A stretch of 64,000 bases of DNA from Actinomycetospora callitridis (GCF_028737265.1 NZ_JAQZAK010000006.1:186001-250000), one strand, 5' to 3'; counted from the first letter of the stretch, positions 41,444 through 51,211 are shown. The notes: a model not told the origin generated them from the sequence alone. Program-made: numbers and translations.

Positions 41444-41898
41444 CCACCGCCGGCCGTTTCGTCGTCCAGCGCCACCACGCCTCGACGCTGCACTTCGACG
41501 TCCGGCTGGAGATCGACGGCGTGCTGGTGTCGTGGGCCGTGCCGAAGGGGCCGTCGACCGATCCGGCCCATCGCCGTCTCGCCAAGCGCGTGGACGACCA
41601 CGCGCTCGGCCACATCGACGTCGAGGGCCGGCTCGGCACCGGCACGGTCATCGTCTGGGACACCGGCACCTACGAGATGCGGACCGAGGGCGCCGCGGCC
41701 GAGGCCCTCGCGAACGGCCACCTCACCGTCGAGCTGCACGGCCTGAAGCTCGCCGGCGGCTACGCGTTCCTGCGCACGGGCGGCGACGACTGGTTGATGA
41801 TCAAGACCAACGACGAGGCCGCCGATCGTGGCCGGGACCCGGCCCGGGACGAGAACACCTCGGTGCTCACCGGGCGCACGAACGACGACTACGCCTGA
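41440..41898 (+). CDS. LigD 3'-phosphoesterase domain protein (stand-alone)
   Basis: A 152-aa protein like the phosphoesterase domain of bacterial LigD, which trims 3'-phosphate and ribonucleotide ends before joining. Seen: RFVVQRHHASTLHFDVRLEI, SWAVPKGPSTDP, DDHALGHIDVEG, and the closing KLAGGYAFLRTGGDDWLMIK. These carry the expected His, Asp and Arg residues. It is coupled to the EEP lipoprotein gene upstream by a GTGA overlap, an odd pair of cytoplasmic and exported enzymes. Its partners for end joining would be a LigD polymerase (36762-37649) and a ligase not in the window. Confidence 0.9.
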   Translation: MTTAGRFVVQRHHASTLHFDVRLEIDGVLVSWAVPKGPSTDPAHRRLAKRVDDHALGHIDVEGRLGTGTVIVWDTGTYEMRTEGAAAEALANGHLTVELHGLKLAGGYAFLRTGGDDWLMIKTNDEAADRGRDPARDENTSVLTGRTNDDYA

Positions 41899-42755
41899 GC
41901 CGCCGGCACCGCCGTGGCCAGGACCTCCCGGAGCGGCGTCGCCGGCCTGCCGAGCAGGCGGGGCAGCGTCGGGTCGACCGCGGCGAAGTCGCCGCGCCGG
42001 CTCGCGGCGAACAGCCCGACGAGCATGTCCGCAGCCGGCTCCGGTGCGCCGTGGCCGACCAGCTCGGCGCGGTAGTCCGTGTCGGACACCACGACACGAC
42101 GAATTGGGCGGCCGGCGGTCTCCGAGGCCATCGCGGCGACCTGCTCCATCGTGAGCGCCTCCGGGCCTGTGAGCGGCGGGGTGAGCCCGTCGAACTCGTC
42201 GCCCGTCAGCGCCAGCGCCGTGACGTCGGCCAGGTCGCCGTGCGTGGTCCACGCGACGGGCCCGTCCTCGGGCACCCGGAGTTCCCCGGTGTGCCATGCG
42301 CCCTGGAGGAGCCTCGGCACCGTGGAGGCGTAGAAGCCGTTGCGCAGCGACGTGAACGGCGCCCCGCACGTGCGGAGGACCTCCTCGTTGGCGGCGTGCT
42401 GGGGCATCGGCGGGAACGGTGAGTCCGGCCGGGCGCCCGCGTGGCTGGTGTAGAGCACGCGCTCGGCGCCCGCCGCGACGGCGGCCTCGATCGCTGCACG
42501 GTTCTGCCGCAGCCCCTCCTCGCCGAGCGTGTTCGCCGACACCACCAGTACCCGCGCCGCCCCCTCGAACGACGCGACGAGGCTCGACGGCTCGGCGTAG
42601 TCGCCGCGGCGCACCCGTACACCGCGCTCCGCGAGATCCCGCGCCTTCCCCGGGTCGCGGACGCTCGCGCCGACCTGCTCGGCAGGCACGCGGTCGAGCA
42701 GCCGCTCGAGGACGGCGCGGCCCAGCTGGCCGCTCGCTCCGGTCACGACGATCAT
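41889..42755 (-). CDS. NmrA-like NAD(P)-binding atypical SDR (QorB-like)
   Basis: A 288-aa protein with MIVVTGASGQLGRAVLERLL (GxxGxxG) and no YxxxK tyrosine, resembling NmrA/quinone-oxidoreductase 2-type proteins: SVRDPGKARDLAERGVRVRR is the NADP-contact region. The gene overlaps the convergent phosphoesterase by 10 bp. It is divergent from a TetR gene with a double palindrome between; the regulator most likely represses it. Confidence 0.85.
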   Translation of the reverse strand: MIVVTGASGQLGRAVLERLLDRVPAEQVGASVRDPGKARDLAERGVRVRRGDYAEPSSLVASFEGAARVLVVSANTLGEEGLRQNRAAIEAAVAAGAERVLYTSHAGARPDSPFPPMPQHAANEEVLRTCGAPFTSLRNGFYASTVPRLLQGAWHTGELRVPEDGPVAWTTHGDLADVTALALTGDEFDGLTPPLTGPEALTMEQVAAMASETAGRPIRRVVVSDTDYRAELVGHGAPEPAADMLVGLFAASRRGDFAAVDPTLPRLLGRPATPLREVLATAVPAAQA

Positions 42756-42766
42756 GAGGACTCCGT

Positions 42767-42812
42767 TTCCAGTGGTAACGCTCGAACAGTAGCACTGTTG
42801 TTAGCAGTGGAA
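42767..42812. promoter_or_regulatory. Nested palindromes, TetR operator region
   Basis: Outer arms TTCCAGTGGTAAC (42767-42779) and GTTAGCAGTGGAA (42800-42812), two mismatches, enclose the perfect AACAGT-AGC-ACTGTT (42785-42799). It lies between divergent NmrA-like and TetR genes, 12 bp and 26 bp from their starts. Confidence 0.62.
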
Positions 42813-42837
42813 GCGCGTTCGCGCTATCGTCGGAATC

Positions 42838-43542
42838 GTGGAGACCGAGGGCGGGGCGGACGGCCCGCGCGAGCGGATCGTCGCGGCAGCGCTGCGCCTG
42901 CTCGAGGAGGACGGCGCGGACGCGGTCTCGACCCGCGCGGTCAGCGCCGCGGCCGGCGTCCAGGCGCCGACCATCTACCGGCTCTTCGGCGACAAGCAGG
43001 GCCTGCTCGACGCCGTCGCCGCGCACGGCTTCGCGTCCTACCTCGCCACCAAGACCGCCACCGAGCCGGGCGACGATCCGGTGCAGGACCTGCGCGAGGG
43101 CTGGGACCTGCACGTCGGGCTCGGCCTCGCCCACCCCGCGCTCTACCGCCTGATGTACGCCCGCACCGGCCCGGGCTCGCCGGCCGCGACCGCCGCCGTC
43201 GACGTCCTCGCCAAGCACATCGGGCGGATCGCCGAGGCCGGACGCCTGCGCGTGCCCGAGGACCGGGCCGTCGGCCTCGTCCGGGCCGTCGGCGAGGGCA
43301 CGACGCTGACGCTCATCGCCACGCCCGAGGGCCAGCGCGACCCGCTCCTCGCGACGTCCGCGCGCGAGGCCGTCATCGCCGCGATCACCACCGACGCGCC
43401 CGCCCTCCCCGACCCCGGCCCCGTTCCCGCGGCCGCCGCCCTGCGCGCCGCCCTGCCGGACGTCGACACCCTCAGCGCGGCGGAACTCGGTGTCCTGCGC
43501 GAGTGGCTCGACCGCATCACCGGAGCCTCCGACCGCCGCTGA
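42838..43542 (+). CDS. TetR-family regulator
   Basis: A 234-aa regulator with helix-turn-helix PRERIVAAALRLLEEDGADA and AVSAAAGVQAPTIYRLFGDK. The long C-terminal ligand domain (WDLHVGLGLAHPALYRLMYA) resembles the WHG type. GTG 42838 start. It is divergent from the NmrA-like gene and likely controls it through the nested palindromes. The effector is unknown. Confidence 0.9.
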   Translation: METEGGADGPRERIVAAALRLLEEDGADAVSTRAVSAAAGVQAPTIYRLFGDKQGLLDAVAAHGFASYLATKTATEPGDDPVQDLREGWDLHVGLGLAHPALYRLMYARTGPGSPAATAAVDVLAKHIGRIAEAGRLRVPEDRAVGLVRAVGEGTTLTLIATPEGQRDPLLATSAREAVIAAITTDAPALPDPGPVPAAAALRAALPDVDTLSAAELGVLREWLDRITGASDRR

Positions 43543-43582
43543 CGTCGGTACACACCGGACGACGACCGGCAGCGGTCACCCG

Positions 43583-44167
43583 TCAGGCCAGCACGAGGTC
43601 GGCGAAGTAGTAGCTGCCGGTGTCGACGTCCGCGGGGTCCGGGAGCCGATCGATCAACGTCGCGGACTTCCCTTCGGCACGACGACGCGCGACGACCTCT
43701 CGGTGCAGCGCGACCACCCTCCACGGGCGTCGCATCGGCCGCGCCTTGGGGTTGTCGACGCCGAACATCGGCATCCTCGCGGGCTCCACGTAGACGAAGC
43801 CCTCGATGTAGACCGGTCGGTCGGGCAGCGGATGGTCGGCCGCGGTGCCGTGGAGCAGGAACCCTTGTCCGCAGGTGTCGACCCGCAGCTGCCCGTCCTC
43901 AGGGCCGGGAGCCGACTCCCGCCGGAGAAGCCCTCGCGTCACCGACCAGCAGTCGTCATCGGTGATCAAGTACTCCATGCCGTCGTCCGCCGCCTCCACG
44001 ACGTTCCAGTCGTCGATCGACACGGCGAGCTCGCAGACGTCCCCGGTCGCCATCGAGGGGATCAGCCCTTCCATCAGGAGGAGCGCGAACACCTGCGCCC
44101 TCACCCGGCCGAGTGGGGGAGTCTCGTCCAGCTCCTCCGCCGTCGGCATCTCCTCCGCGGTCGACAT
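43583..44167 (-). CDS. Hypothetical protein
   Basis: A 194-aa acidic protein without signal peptide or membrane segment. Features seen: LGRVRAQVFALLLMEGLI, ELAVSIDDWNVVEAADDGME, a cysteine in RVDTCGQGFLLHGT and PVYIEGFVYVEPAR. No family was recognised. GAAGGAGG ahead of ATG 44167 supports that start; an in-frame ATG at 44200 is less likely. It is divergent from the GH172 gene. Confidence 0.65.
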   Translation of the reverse strand: MSTAEEMPTAEELDETPPLGRVRAQVFALLLMEGLIPSMATGDVCELAVSIDDWNVVEAADDGMEYLITDDDCWSVTRGLLRRESAPGPEDGQLRVDTCGQGFLLHGTAADHPLPDRPVYIEGFVYVEPARMPMFGVDNPKARPMRRPWRVVALHREVVARRRAEGKSATLIDRLPDPADVDTGSYYFADLVLA

Positions 44168-44277
44168 CGCCACCGCCTCCTTCTGTCCTCGGGTCGTCAT
44201 CTGGTTCTGACTCCCGCGGGCGCCGAGCGGTTCCTTCCATTTTCGGTCGACTCGCTCCGGTTGGGCACGCTGGACCC

Positions 44278-45357
44278 ATGACCGTCGACTACGGCCCCCA
44301 CGGATCGAGCCTGCGCGACCTGCCGCGGCTGCGGCGCACGCGACGGCGGCGCTCGTCGAGCTGGGACCGCACCGGGGGCAACGACGACCGCGCCAGCCTC
44401 CGCCCCGGCGAGACCGCGACGATGCTCGACGTCGCCGGAGCCGGCGTCGTCACCCACGTCTGGATGACCATCGCCGCACCCCGCTCACTGCGCCGGCCGC
44501 TCGGCGGGACGGACGACCTGCTGCGCCGTCTCGTCCTACGCGCCTGGTGGGACGGCGAGGAGCACCCGAGCGTCGCCGTCCCGCTCGGCGACTTCTTCGG
44601 CGTCGGCCACGGCCGCACCACCAACTTCGTGTCGCTGCCGCTGCAGATGAGCCCCGAGGACGGCAAGGCGTTCAACTGCTGGTTCGCGATGCCGTTCGGG
44701 TCCGGGGCACGGATGGAGGTGACGAGCGAGGTCGACGACGCGGACGTCGTCGTCTACTTCTACGTCGACTACGAGGAGCTCGACTCGCTCGACGCGGACA
44801 TCGGGCGCTTCCACGCCCAGTGGCGCCGTCAGAACCCGACCGCGGGTGTGCGCCCCGGCCCGTCCAACGCCGCCTACCAGTTCGGCGGCACGAACCTGAC
44901 AGGCCGTGACAACTACACGATCCTCGAGGCCGAGGGCCACGGGCATTACGTCGGCTGCGTGCTGAACATCCAGAACCGGCGCCGCACCCGGAAGTGGAAC
45001 TGGTACGGCGAGGGCGACGACATGATCTTCATCGACGGCGACGAGTGGCCGCCGACCCTGCACGGGACCGGCACCGAGGACTACGTCAACACCGCCTGGT
45101 GCCCGACGCAGACCTACTCCGCGCCGTACCACGGGGTCACCCTCGCGGGCGGGAAGAACTGGCGCGGCCCGGTCAGCCTCTACCGATTCCACGTCGAGGA
45201 CCCGGTCGTCTTCGAACGCTCGATCCGCGTCAGCATCGAGCACGGGCACGCCAACAAGCGCAGCGACGACTGGTCGTCGACGGCCTACTGGTACCAGGCC
45301 GAACCCCACCGCCCGTTCGAACTGGCGCCGGTGGAGGATCGCCTGACGGGTCCGTGA
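44278..45357 (+). CDS. Glycoside hydrolase family 172 (DUF2961) protein
   Basis: A 359-aa protein of the DUF2961/GH172 family, which includes difructose-dianhydride and D-arabinofuranosidase enzymes. Seen: DVAGAGVVTHVWMTIA near the start, VAVPLGDFFGVGHG, FNCWFAMPFGSGARMEV, VYFYVDYEEL, and the active-site-like region FIDGDEWPPTLHGTGTEDYV near 270. No signal peptide is present, so it acts inside the cell or is exported some other way. No other carbohydrate genes flank it. An arabinan or fructan substrate is suggested by family, not by context. Confidence 0.88.
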   Translation: MTVDYGPHGSSLRDLPRLRRTRRRRSSSWDRTGGNDDRASLRPGETATMLDVAGAGVVTHVWMTIAAPRSLRRPLGGTDDLLRRLVLRAWWDGEEHPSVAVPLGDFFGVGHGRTTNFVSLPLQMSPEDGKAFNCWFAMPFGSGARMEVTSEVDDADVVVYFYVDYEELDSLDADIGRFHAQWRRQNPTAGVRPGPSNAAYQFGGTNLTGRDNYTILEAEGHGHYVGCVLNIQNRRRTRKWNWYGEGDDMIFIDGDEWPPTLHGTGTEDYVNTAWCPTQTYSAPYHGVTLAGGKNWRGPVSLYRFHVEDPVVFERSIRVSIEHGHANKRSDDWSSTAYWYQAEPHRPFELAPVEDRLTGP

Positions 45358-45458
45358 GCCGGACGTCACTGTCCACTTGGCCAGGGTCACACCCCTCCGC
45401 ACTGGCAGGACCAGCCCTGCACCTCGCACCATCGGTCATCCGTCCACGGAGGTACGCC

Positions 45459-45827
45459 TTGAACGACCAGGAGCGTTACGACCGCTTCCTCTCTGCCCTC
45501 GGTTTCCGCGCCAACCTCGACGGGACCCCGTCCGGTGGCGTGGACCTGATCGACCTCGACGGCGAGCCCGTCGACCCCGCCGTGCGGCTGCACGTGTGCC
45601 CCGAACGGCTGGCCGCCCACGTGTGCGACGAGCAGGGCGTCGCCCCCGGCGCCCACCCGTCGCTGGATGACGAGCCGGACGAGCTCGACGACCCCGAGGC
45701 CGCCTGCCTGCAGACCCTGCTCGCCCAGATCGAGGAGGCGATCCTCGTCCGCGAGCCGGGCAAGGACCACCTCGTGCTCGTCGACGGCGGCGTGCGGGCC
45801 GTGTCGGAGGACCAGGTCCCGGCCTGA
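45459..45827 (+). CDS. Hypothetical protein, TTG start
   Basis: A 122-aa very acidic protein (DDEPDELDDPEAACLQTLLA). The start is TTG 45459, since GGAGG lies at 45448-45452, 6 bp before it, and no ATG or GTG is better placed. LNDQERYDRFLSALGFRANL opens it, then DLIDLDGEPVDPAVRLHVCP. No family recognised. It follows the GH172 gene by about 100 bp on the same strand. Confidence 0.6.
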   Translation: MNDQERYDRFLSALGFRANLDGTPSGGVDLIDLDGEPVDPAVRLHVCPERLAAHVCDEQGVAPGAHPSLDDEPDELDDPEAACLQTLLAQIEEAILVREPGKDHLVLVDGGVRAVSEDQVPA

Positions 45828-45916
45828 CCCTCGGTCTGCCCGACGCCTCCTGGCCGTGACCCCGCCAGGGGCGCAGCGGCGTGACACGCTAGCTCTCACA
45901 CGGCGTCGGGAGCGGC

Positions 45917-46765
45917 ATGGTCGAGGAGAACGGACCACCGATCGCTCGCGTGGCGTCCCTCACCGTCTTCCCGATCAAGAGCTGTGCGGGGATGGCGGTC
46001 GACCGCCGCGAGGTCACGACGACCGGGCTGGTCGGCGACCGGCAGTTCATGGTGATCGGCCCCGACGGCCGGTTCAAGACCCAACGGCGCCATCCCCTCC
46101 TCGCGACGGTGCGGCCGCACCTCGACGGTGACCGCCTCACCCTCGCCGCGGACAGCCGCGAGCAGTGCTCGGTCGACATCGTCAGCGATGGCCCGCGGCG
46201 CCAGGTCGAGATCTTCGGTAAGGACCATCCCGCGCTCGATCAGGGCGACGAGGCCGCTGCCTGGTTCTCCGACGTGCTCGGGGTGGAGAGCCGGCTCGTC
46301 GGCGTCACGCCCGAACACCACCGGCCCACCGACGGCCTCGTGCCCGGACTCTCCGGCTGGGCCGACAGCGGCTCGCTCCTGCTGCTCTCCCGCGCCGCGG
46401 CCGACGACCTCTCCGACCGCGCTGCCGAACGCACCGGCGAGCCGATCCCCCTCGAGCGCTTCCGCGCCAACGTCGTCCTCACCGACTGCGCGGCCCACGC
46501 GGAGGATTCGCTCGACCGCGTCCTTCTCGGGAGCACTCACCTGGCGTTCTCGAAGCAGGCCGTGCGCTGCGCCGTGGTCACCGTTGACCAACGCTCCGGC
46601 GAGCGCTCCGGCCCCGAGCCGCTGGAGACCCTCGCGACCTACCGCCTCACCGACAAGGGCGTCGTGTTCGGGGCGAAGTACACGGTGCTGGTGCCGGGTG
46701 AGGTCGCGGTCGGTGATGAGCTGCGCCTAGCGCCGGTGACGTCCCAACAGACTGCTGACTCGTAG
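45917..46765 (+). CDS. MOSC-domain protein (molybdenum-cofactor sulfurase C-terminal-like)
   Basis: A 282-aa protein with an N-terminal MOSC beta-barrel (VASLTVFPIKSCAGMAVDRR, GLVGDRQFMVIGPDG) and a C-terminal MOSC domain carrying the cysteine in KQAVRCAVVTVDQRSGE and GPEPLETLATYR. These are the features of mARC/YcbX-like molybdoenzymes, which reduce N-hydroxylated compounds. No ferredoxin domain is fused to the end (YcbX has one), so electron donors must be separate. Confidence 0.9.
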   Translation: MVEENGPPIARVASLTVFPIKSCAGMAVDRREVTTTGLVGDRQFMVIGPDGRFKTQRRHPLLATVRPHLDGDRLTLAADSREQCSVDIVSDGPRRQVEIFGKDHPALDQGDEAAAWFSDVLGVESRLVGVTPEHHRPTDGLVPGLSGWADSGSLLLLSRAAADDLSDRAAERTGEPIPLERFRANVVLTDCAAHAEDSLDRVLLGSTHLAFSKQAVRCAVVTVDQRSGERSGPEPLETLATYRLTDKGVVFGAKYTVLVPGEVAVGDELRLAPVTSQQTADS

Positions 46766-46850
46766 CGACCCGCCGCGCCGCTCGGCACGGCTCTGCGGCG
46801 GGGTGTTGCCTGGCGCGTCGCCGGGAGGCACGTCGTTCGGCCGAGAGACC

Positions 46851-47294
46851 ATGACGACGATGCCCGAAGATCTGACGAAGACCCGGCAACAGACCGAGAT
46901 CGGCGAGGGTCTCGCCGTGGGCTGCCTGGTCGCGGGGGTCAACGCGATCAGCTCGACCGCCCCGCTCGACACCGCGCTGACGACCGCCTTCGACTCGTGG
47001 CCGTGGGTCTCGCGCTACCCGGCGGCCCGCCGTCACCCGAGACTCGCCGAGATCCTGCAGCGCAGCTCCGGGCGCCGCGGGAGCCGCATCGCGCGGTGGA
47101 GCTCCTCCAGCGGGCTCTTCGTGCCCCAGCTCTGCGACGACGAGTGGGACCTACCCGCAGCCTGCGTCCAGCTCGAGGAGGCGACGGCCATCCCCGCGCG
47201 ACGGTGGTGCGAGCTCGCCGCGGCGTTCCTCGAGGGCCTCGAGCCCGTCTACGTGTGGCGGGCCCACCCCATCGATCCGCTTGACGACATGTGA
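46851..47294 (+). CDS. Hypothetical protein
   Basis: A 147-aa protein; ATG 46851 is used (MTTMPEDLTKTRQQTEIG), an earlier in-frame ATG at 46803 is possible. The segment WPWVSRYPAARRHPRLAEIL and a tryptophan-rich, cysteine-containing tail are seen. No family was recognised and no signal peptide is present. It is the last gene before the accessory island and is convergent with the PLD-helicase gene. Confidence 0.55.
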   Translation: MTTMPEDLTKTRQQTEIGEGLAVGCLVAGVNAISSTAPLDTALTTAFDSWPWVSRYPAARRHPRLAEILQRSSGRRGSRIARWSSSSGLFVPQLCDDEWDLPAACVQLEEATAIPARRWCELAAAFLEGLEPVYVWRAHPIDPLDDM

Positions 47295-47322
47295 CTCGGA
47301 CACCCGCTGAACGGTCTTCCTC

Positions 47323-50300
47323 CTAAGCAGTGTCAACGGCGCCAGCCTGAAGCAGAGACTGCGGCATCGGCCGATCGAGACGCCAGGTGATCGATATCGG
47401 GCGCTCGCCCGCGTGCTCTACGGCAGAGGCCGTCCCGAGGCAGAGGAACGGCGCGGACCCGAACTCGTCGGCGCGCGTCGCCCTCACGAACAGCACGACG
47501 TTGCTCGCTCCCTTGATGTAGCGCTGACCCATCGGCGACGCGAGCGCTGTGGCGTTCTGCGACTCCCAGTGGAAGAGGTCCGCCGAGATCGGATAGTCCC
47601 GATACCTCGTCGATGGTGCGAAGTCCTTTTCCTCCTTGTGCAGAGTGACCAACAGCGCGTCCACGTTCGTCGCCTCCGAGTACACGACTCCGGCGGCCTG
47701 CCCACGCGTCTTGCGTGTCCCGTCTGCCCAACCGATACCCGCCAAGACCTCATCGCGCCGATAGGTGCAATGCGACTGAAGCGAGACGCCCGGGACACCG
47801 AGGCCCCTCGGGACCATCCGCGCCCGATCCGCGGCGAGCGCCATCAGGGTGCCCAACTCCTCGACAACAGCCGGGTGCGTGCGCAGCGTCCGCAGCGCCT
47901 CCTCGAAGGAGGCATGGCGACCGAGGTCCGGCCAGATCGTGTAGACGAGCATCCGCGCGAGGGCCTGGTCGTCCGGCGACAGCGAGGGGAAGGCCGGACC
48001 CTCAGGACTCAACAACTCACTGTATGTGGCGGCGCGACCTGGATCGTCCACGTGAATCAGGCTCGCGACCCGCCGGAGCAGTTCGTCCTCCCGATGACCC
48101 CCGGGTTTCGTCGCGAACCCGGCCTCCCTCCGCAAGCCGGTCCAGCTGACCCCAGCCACGCGACCGTAGACATCGGCGAGCTCCTGCCCGCTCGCCTGGA
48201 GGTAGTCCTCGAGCGACAGGTCGCCATGCGACCGGACGTCCTGCACCAGCGCCTTCCGGCCGCCCTTCAGGCCCTGGCGCACGTTCTCGAGGACAACCCC
48301 CTCCGCGACACGATCGAGAATCAACCGCGAACCAGAAGGGAGGAACGGGAAGCCATCCTCGATGTCGCGAACGAGCCCGGCACGGGTCGATCCGGTCAGC
48401 GCGCGATAACGGACGTCGAAACGGAACTCACGGCGATGCTGCCCGATGAAGTCGAGAACGGTGAGCACCGCTTTCCCGGGCGCTCTCCGAAGCCCGCGGC
48501 CGAGCTGCTGAAGAAAGATCGTCGCGCTCTGAGTGGGCCGTAGGAACAGGACGGTGTCGACCGTCGGGAGGTCGACGCCTTCGTTGTAGAGATCGACGGT
48601 GAACAGGCACGCGACTGCGCCCGAGCGAAGGTCGGCCGCCGCCTGGTCGCGCTCGACCGACGCGGTCCCACCGTGCACCGCCCGTGACCGGATGCCGGCC
48701 TCGCTGAACTTCCGCGCCATGTACTCGGCATGCGCCACCGAGACACAGAAGCAGAGGGCACGTACCCGCCGGGGATCAGCCACCCGATCATGGAGGGCGT
48801 TGAGGACGATCCGTGTACGAGCGTCGTTGCCGGTGTAGAGCTGATCGAGGGCTTCGGTGTCATAGGAGCCGCGCTTCCATTCGAGCGCTCTGAGGTCAGT
48901 GTTGTCCGCGACGCCGAAGTAGTGGAATGGACACAGCAGGTCCTGCTCGAGGGCTTCCCCGAGACCGATCTCGACGGCTGTGCGGCCGCCGAAAAATTCC
49001 CGCACGTCGACGCCGTCGGCGTGGTCGGGCGTGGCGGTCAAACCGAGGAGTTCGCTCGCCTCGAGCTTCCCGAGCAGCGCGCGGTACGAGGGCGCCTCTG
49101 CATGATGAAACTCGTCAATCACAGCCACGTCATACGCCGGAAGATTTACCTCGCGGAGCGACTGAACGGAAGCAAATACGTGCTTCCACCGGCTAGGGCG
49201 CTGACCACCGACGAGCAGCTCACCGAACGCCCGTCGCCCAACACCTCGCGGTAGGTGCGCTGTGCCTGCTCGAGCAGTTCCCGACGATGCGCGACGAACA
49301 GCAGGCTCTTCTCGCTGCCGCCGAGCCCCCGGTAGTCGAGAGCGGCCACGACTGTTTTGCCCGTACCGGTCGCGGCGACGACGAGGTTGCGGTGCCGGTC
49401 GTGCACGGTGCGCTCGGCCTCGAGGGCTTCGAGGATGCGCTCCTGGTGCGGGCGCGGCCGGACCTCGAGCCCCGAGAGGACCAAGCTTGATGAACCCGCG
49501 CCCGCCTGGGCGCCAAGCGCGCGGTCGAGAAGTTCGGCGTCGCGGTCTGGGTCATAAGGCCGGAACTCCGGGTTGTTCCAGTAGGTGTCGAAGGTGGCCT
49601 CGAACTTGCGGACCAAGGTCGGCGTGGCGACCGAGGAGATGCGGACGTTCCACTCCAGCCCGTCGACCAACGCGGACTTCGACAGGTTGGAGCTCCCGAC
49701 GTACCCCGTGTCGAACCCGCCGTCTCGCCTGAACAGCCAGGCCTTCGCGTGCAGCCGCGTTGACTGCTCCTCGTACCGGATACGAACCTCGGCGCCGTAG
49801 CGCCGGACTAGCTCGTCGATGGCGCGCCGTTCAGTACCGCCCAAGTACGTCGTGGTGATGACCCGCAGCGGCACGCCGCGTTCGCGCAACGCCGTGAGCT
49901 GCTCGGAGAGAAGGCGCGTGCCATGAAACTTGACGAACGCGCACAGCAGGTCGACTCGGTCGGCACTCGCAAGTTCAGCGTTCAGCTCCGCACCCAGACT
50001 GGGTTCGTCCGGCGTGTTGGTCAGCAACGCCGTTTCCGACAGCGGCACTGTCGGTCGGACGACCCGATGAACGCCGGGGGCCACCGCCACAGCAAGCAGC
50101 TGCTCCAAGGCCACGACAGCGTCCTCGCCCTGGTTCTGGTTCACCATGTCGACGATCCCGTTGACAAGATCCCGACGACGGTCGTCATTCGCCTGGTCGG
50201 ACAGTGCACGGCGGACGACCTCAGCGACGTGCCGGGCGAGAACGTCAGGCGCGCTCGCCTTATCAATCGCGTCGAATCGGGCGGCGCCGTCCGGCAGACC

Positions 50301-50387
50301 ACGCAGCCGGCGTTCGAGACCCCTAGTGCGTAGTAGTTCGTACAGCCCGTCGTCGACTCCCCCATCCACGACGGCAGAGTGGCACAT
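47323..50387 (-). pseudogene. PLD-helicase-DUF3427 protein, frameshifted
   Basis: A large helicase of about 1021 aa interrupted by a one-base deletion near 49229-49233. Before it: N-terminal phospholipase-D-like domain with RLHAKAWLFRRDGGF and VGSSNLSKSAL near residue 210, and SF2 helicase Walker A VVAATGTGKTVVAALD near 340. In the next frame: VAVIDEFHHAEAPSYRALL (Walker B), LLGLTATPDH, QLGRGLRRAPGKAVLTVLD (motif VI), then a DUF3427-type C-terminus. Both frames keep helicase sequence right up to the break: GELLVGGQRPSRWKHVFASV joins smoothly after YREVLGDG. The total of 3065 nt is one short of a multiple of three. Defence-type context; either an inactivated gene or a sequencing error. Confidence 0.75.
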
Positions 50388-50459
50388 GGCTCAGATGAGT
50401 CTCGGGACCCGGTGGACGGAAGATCACCGTCGGCCAGCGAGACTCATTTCGGCAGCCCG

Positions 50460-51089
50460 TCATCCCGAGCTCATGGTCGCCTCAAGCGCCGGTCGAGGCG
50501 ATGCCTCCGCCACGAGGAGTTCGAACCGTGAACGCTCGACCTCCGGGTCGGCGTGCAGGCGTTCTTCGAGGACCTCGGTCTTGTAGGTCCGCTTGGGATG
50601 GTTGTCCAGCACGCAGAGATACGCCAACGGCGGTGCGACGTGGGGGTGCACGCGTTCGAACTCCCGCAGCAACACGGTCAGCTTGACCGCGTCGAGCACG
50701 ACCTCGGCGTGACCGAGTCCCTCCCACTGCGTCGCCGCGACCTTGAGCTCGCTGATCACTGCGAGGTCGGTCAGCGCGGAGAGCCCGGTGCCGTCGGCGG
50801 ACTTGTAGTGGCGGTTCGCGTAGTGAATGGCGCGGATGCCGGGGGCGCGGGACACCACGAGGTCGAGGCGTGCCTCCTGAGCCCCCAGACGGGCACGCCA
50901 GGAGCCCGGCGGGAACGGCTTCGTGTGGACAATCGGCTCGCGGGCGACGCGGTCGATCCCGAACTGCGAGATGACGTAGTGCCCGAACCACATCTGGAAC
51001 GACGGCTCCTGCGCGAGGTAGGCCCCGCAGGTCGCGGCGAACACGCCCCACGCGCCACGAAACTTCCGGTCGATGTCTTCAGCAGGCAC
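50460..51089 (-). CDS. Putative PD-(D/E)XK-type nuclease, small
   Basis: About 209 aa from GTG 51089, chosen because GGAGG stands 5 bp before it. The frame also runs back to GTG 51218, adding CPACGERLSRC (a zinc-ribbon-like pattern), but that start would overlap the divergent NERD gene. Seen: RKFRGAWGVFAATCGAYLAQ, ARLDLVVSRAPGIRAIHYAN and DLAVISELKVAATQWEG, where D plus ExK match a restriction-endonuclease core. The family was not recognised. It lies between two helicase genes in the defence-like island. Confidence 0.55.
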   Translation of the reverse strand: MPAEDIDRKFRGAWGVFAATCGAYLAQEPSFQMWFGHYVISQFGIDRVAREPIVHTKPFPPGSWRARLGAQEARLDLVVSRAPGIRAIHYANRHYKSADGTGLSALTDLAVISELKVAATQWEGLGHAEVVLDAVKLTVLLREFERVHPHVAPPLAYLCVLDNHPKRTYKTEVLEERLHADPEVERSRFELLVAEASPRPALEATMSSG

Positions 51090-51211
51090 CGCAACCTCCG
51101 ACACGTCGGCGAGTGCGTCGCATCGTGACAGCCGCTCGCCGCACGCCGGACAGGGCTCGAGATTCTCACCCAGGGGTGACGCAAGGTGTCGCTCTCCGTG
51201 ATGATGCCGGT

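Noticed and set aside
49200..49260. Programmed ribosomal frameshift in the PLD-helicase gene
   Set aside because: No slippery heptamer or clear downstream structure is visible; a simple indel explains it better.
47323..50387. Two separate genes, 47323-49128 and 49146-50387
   Set aside because: The two frames join as one helicase when one base is added; the second lacks its own start region and the first ends in the middle of a motif block.
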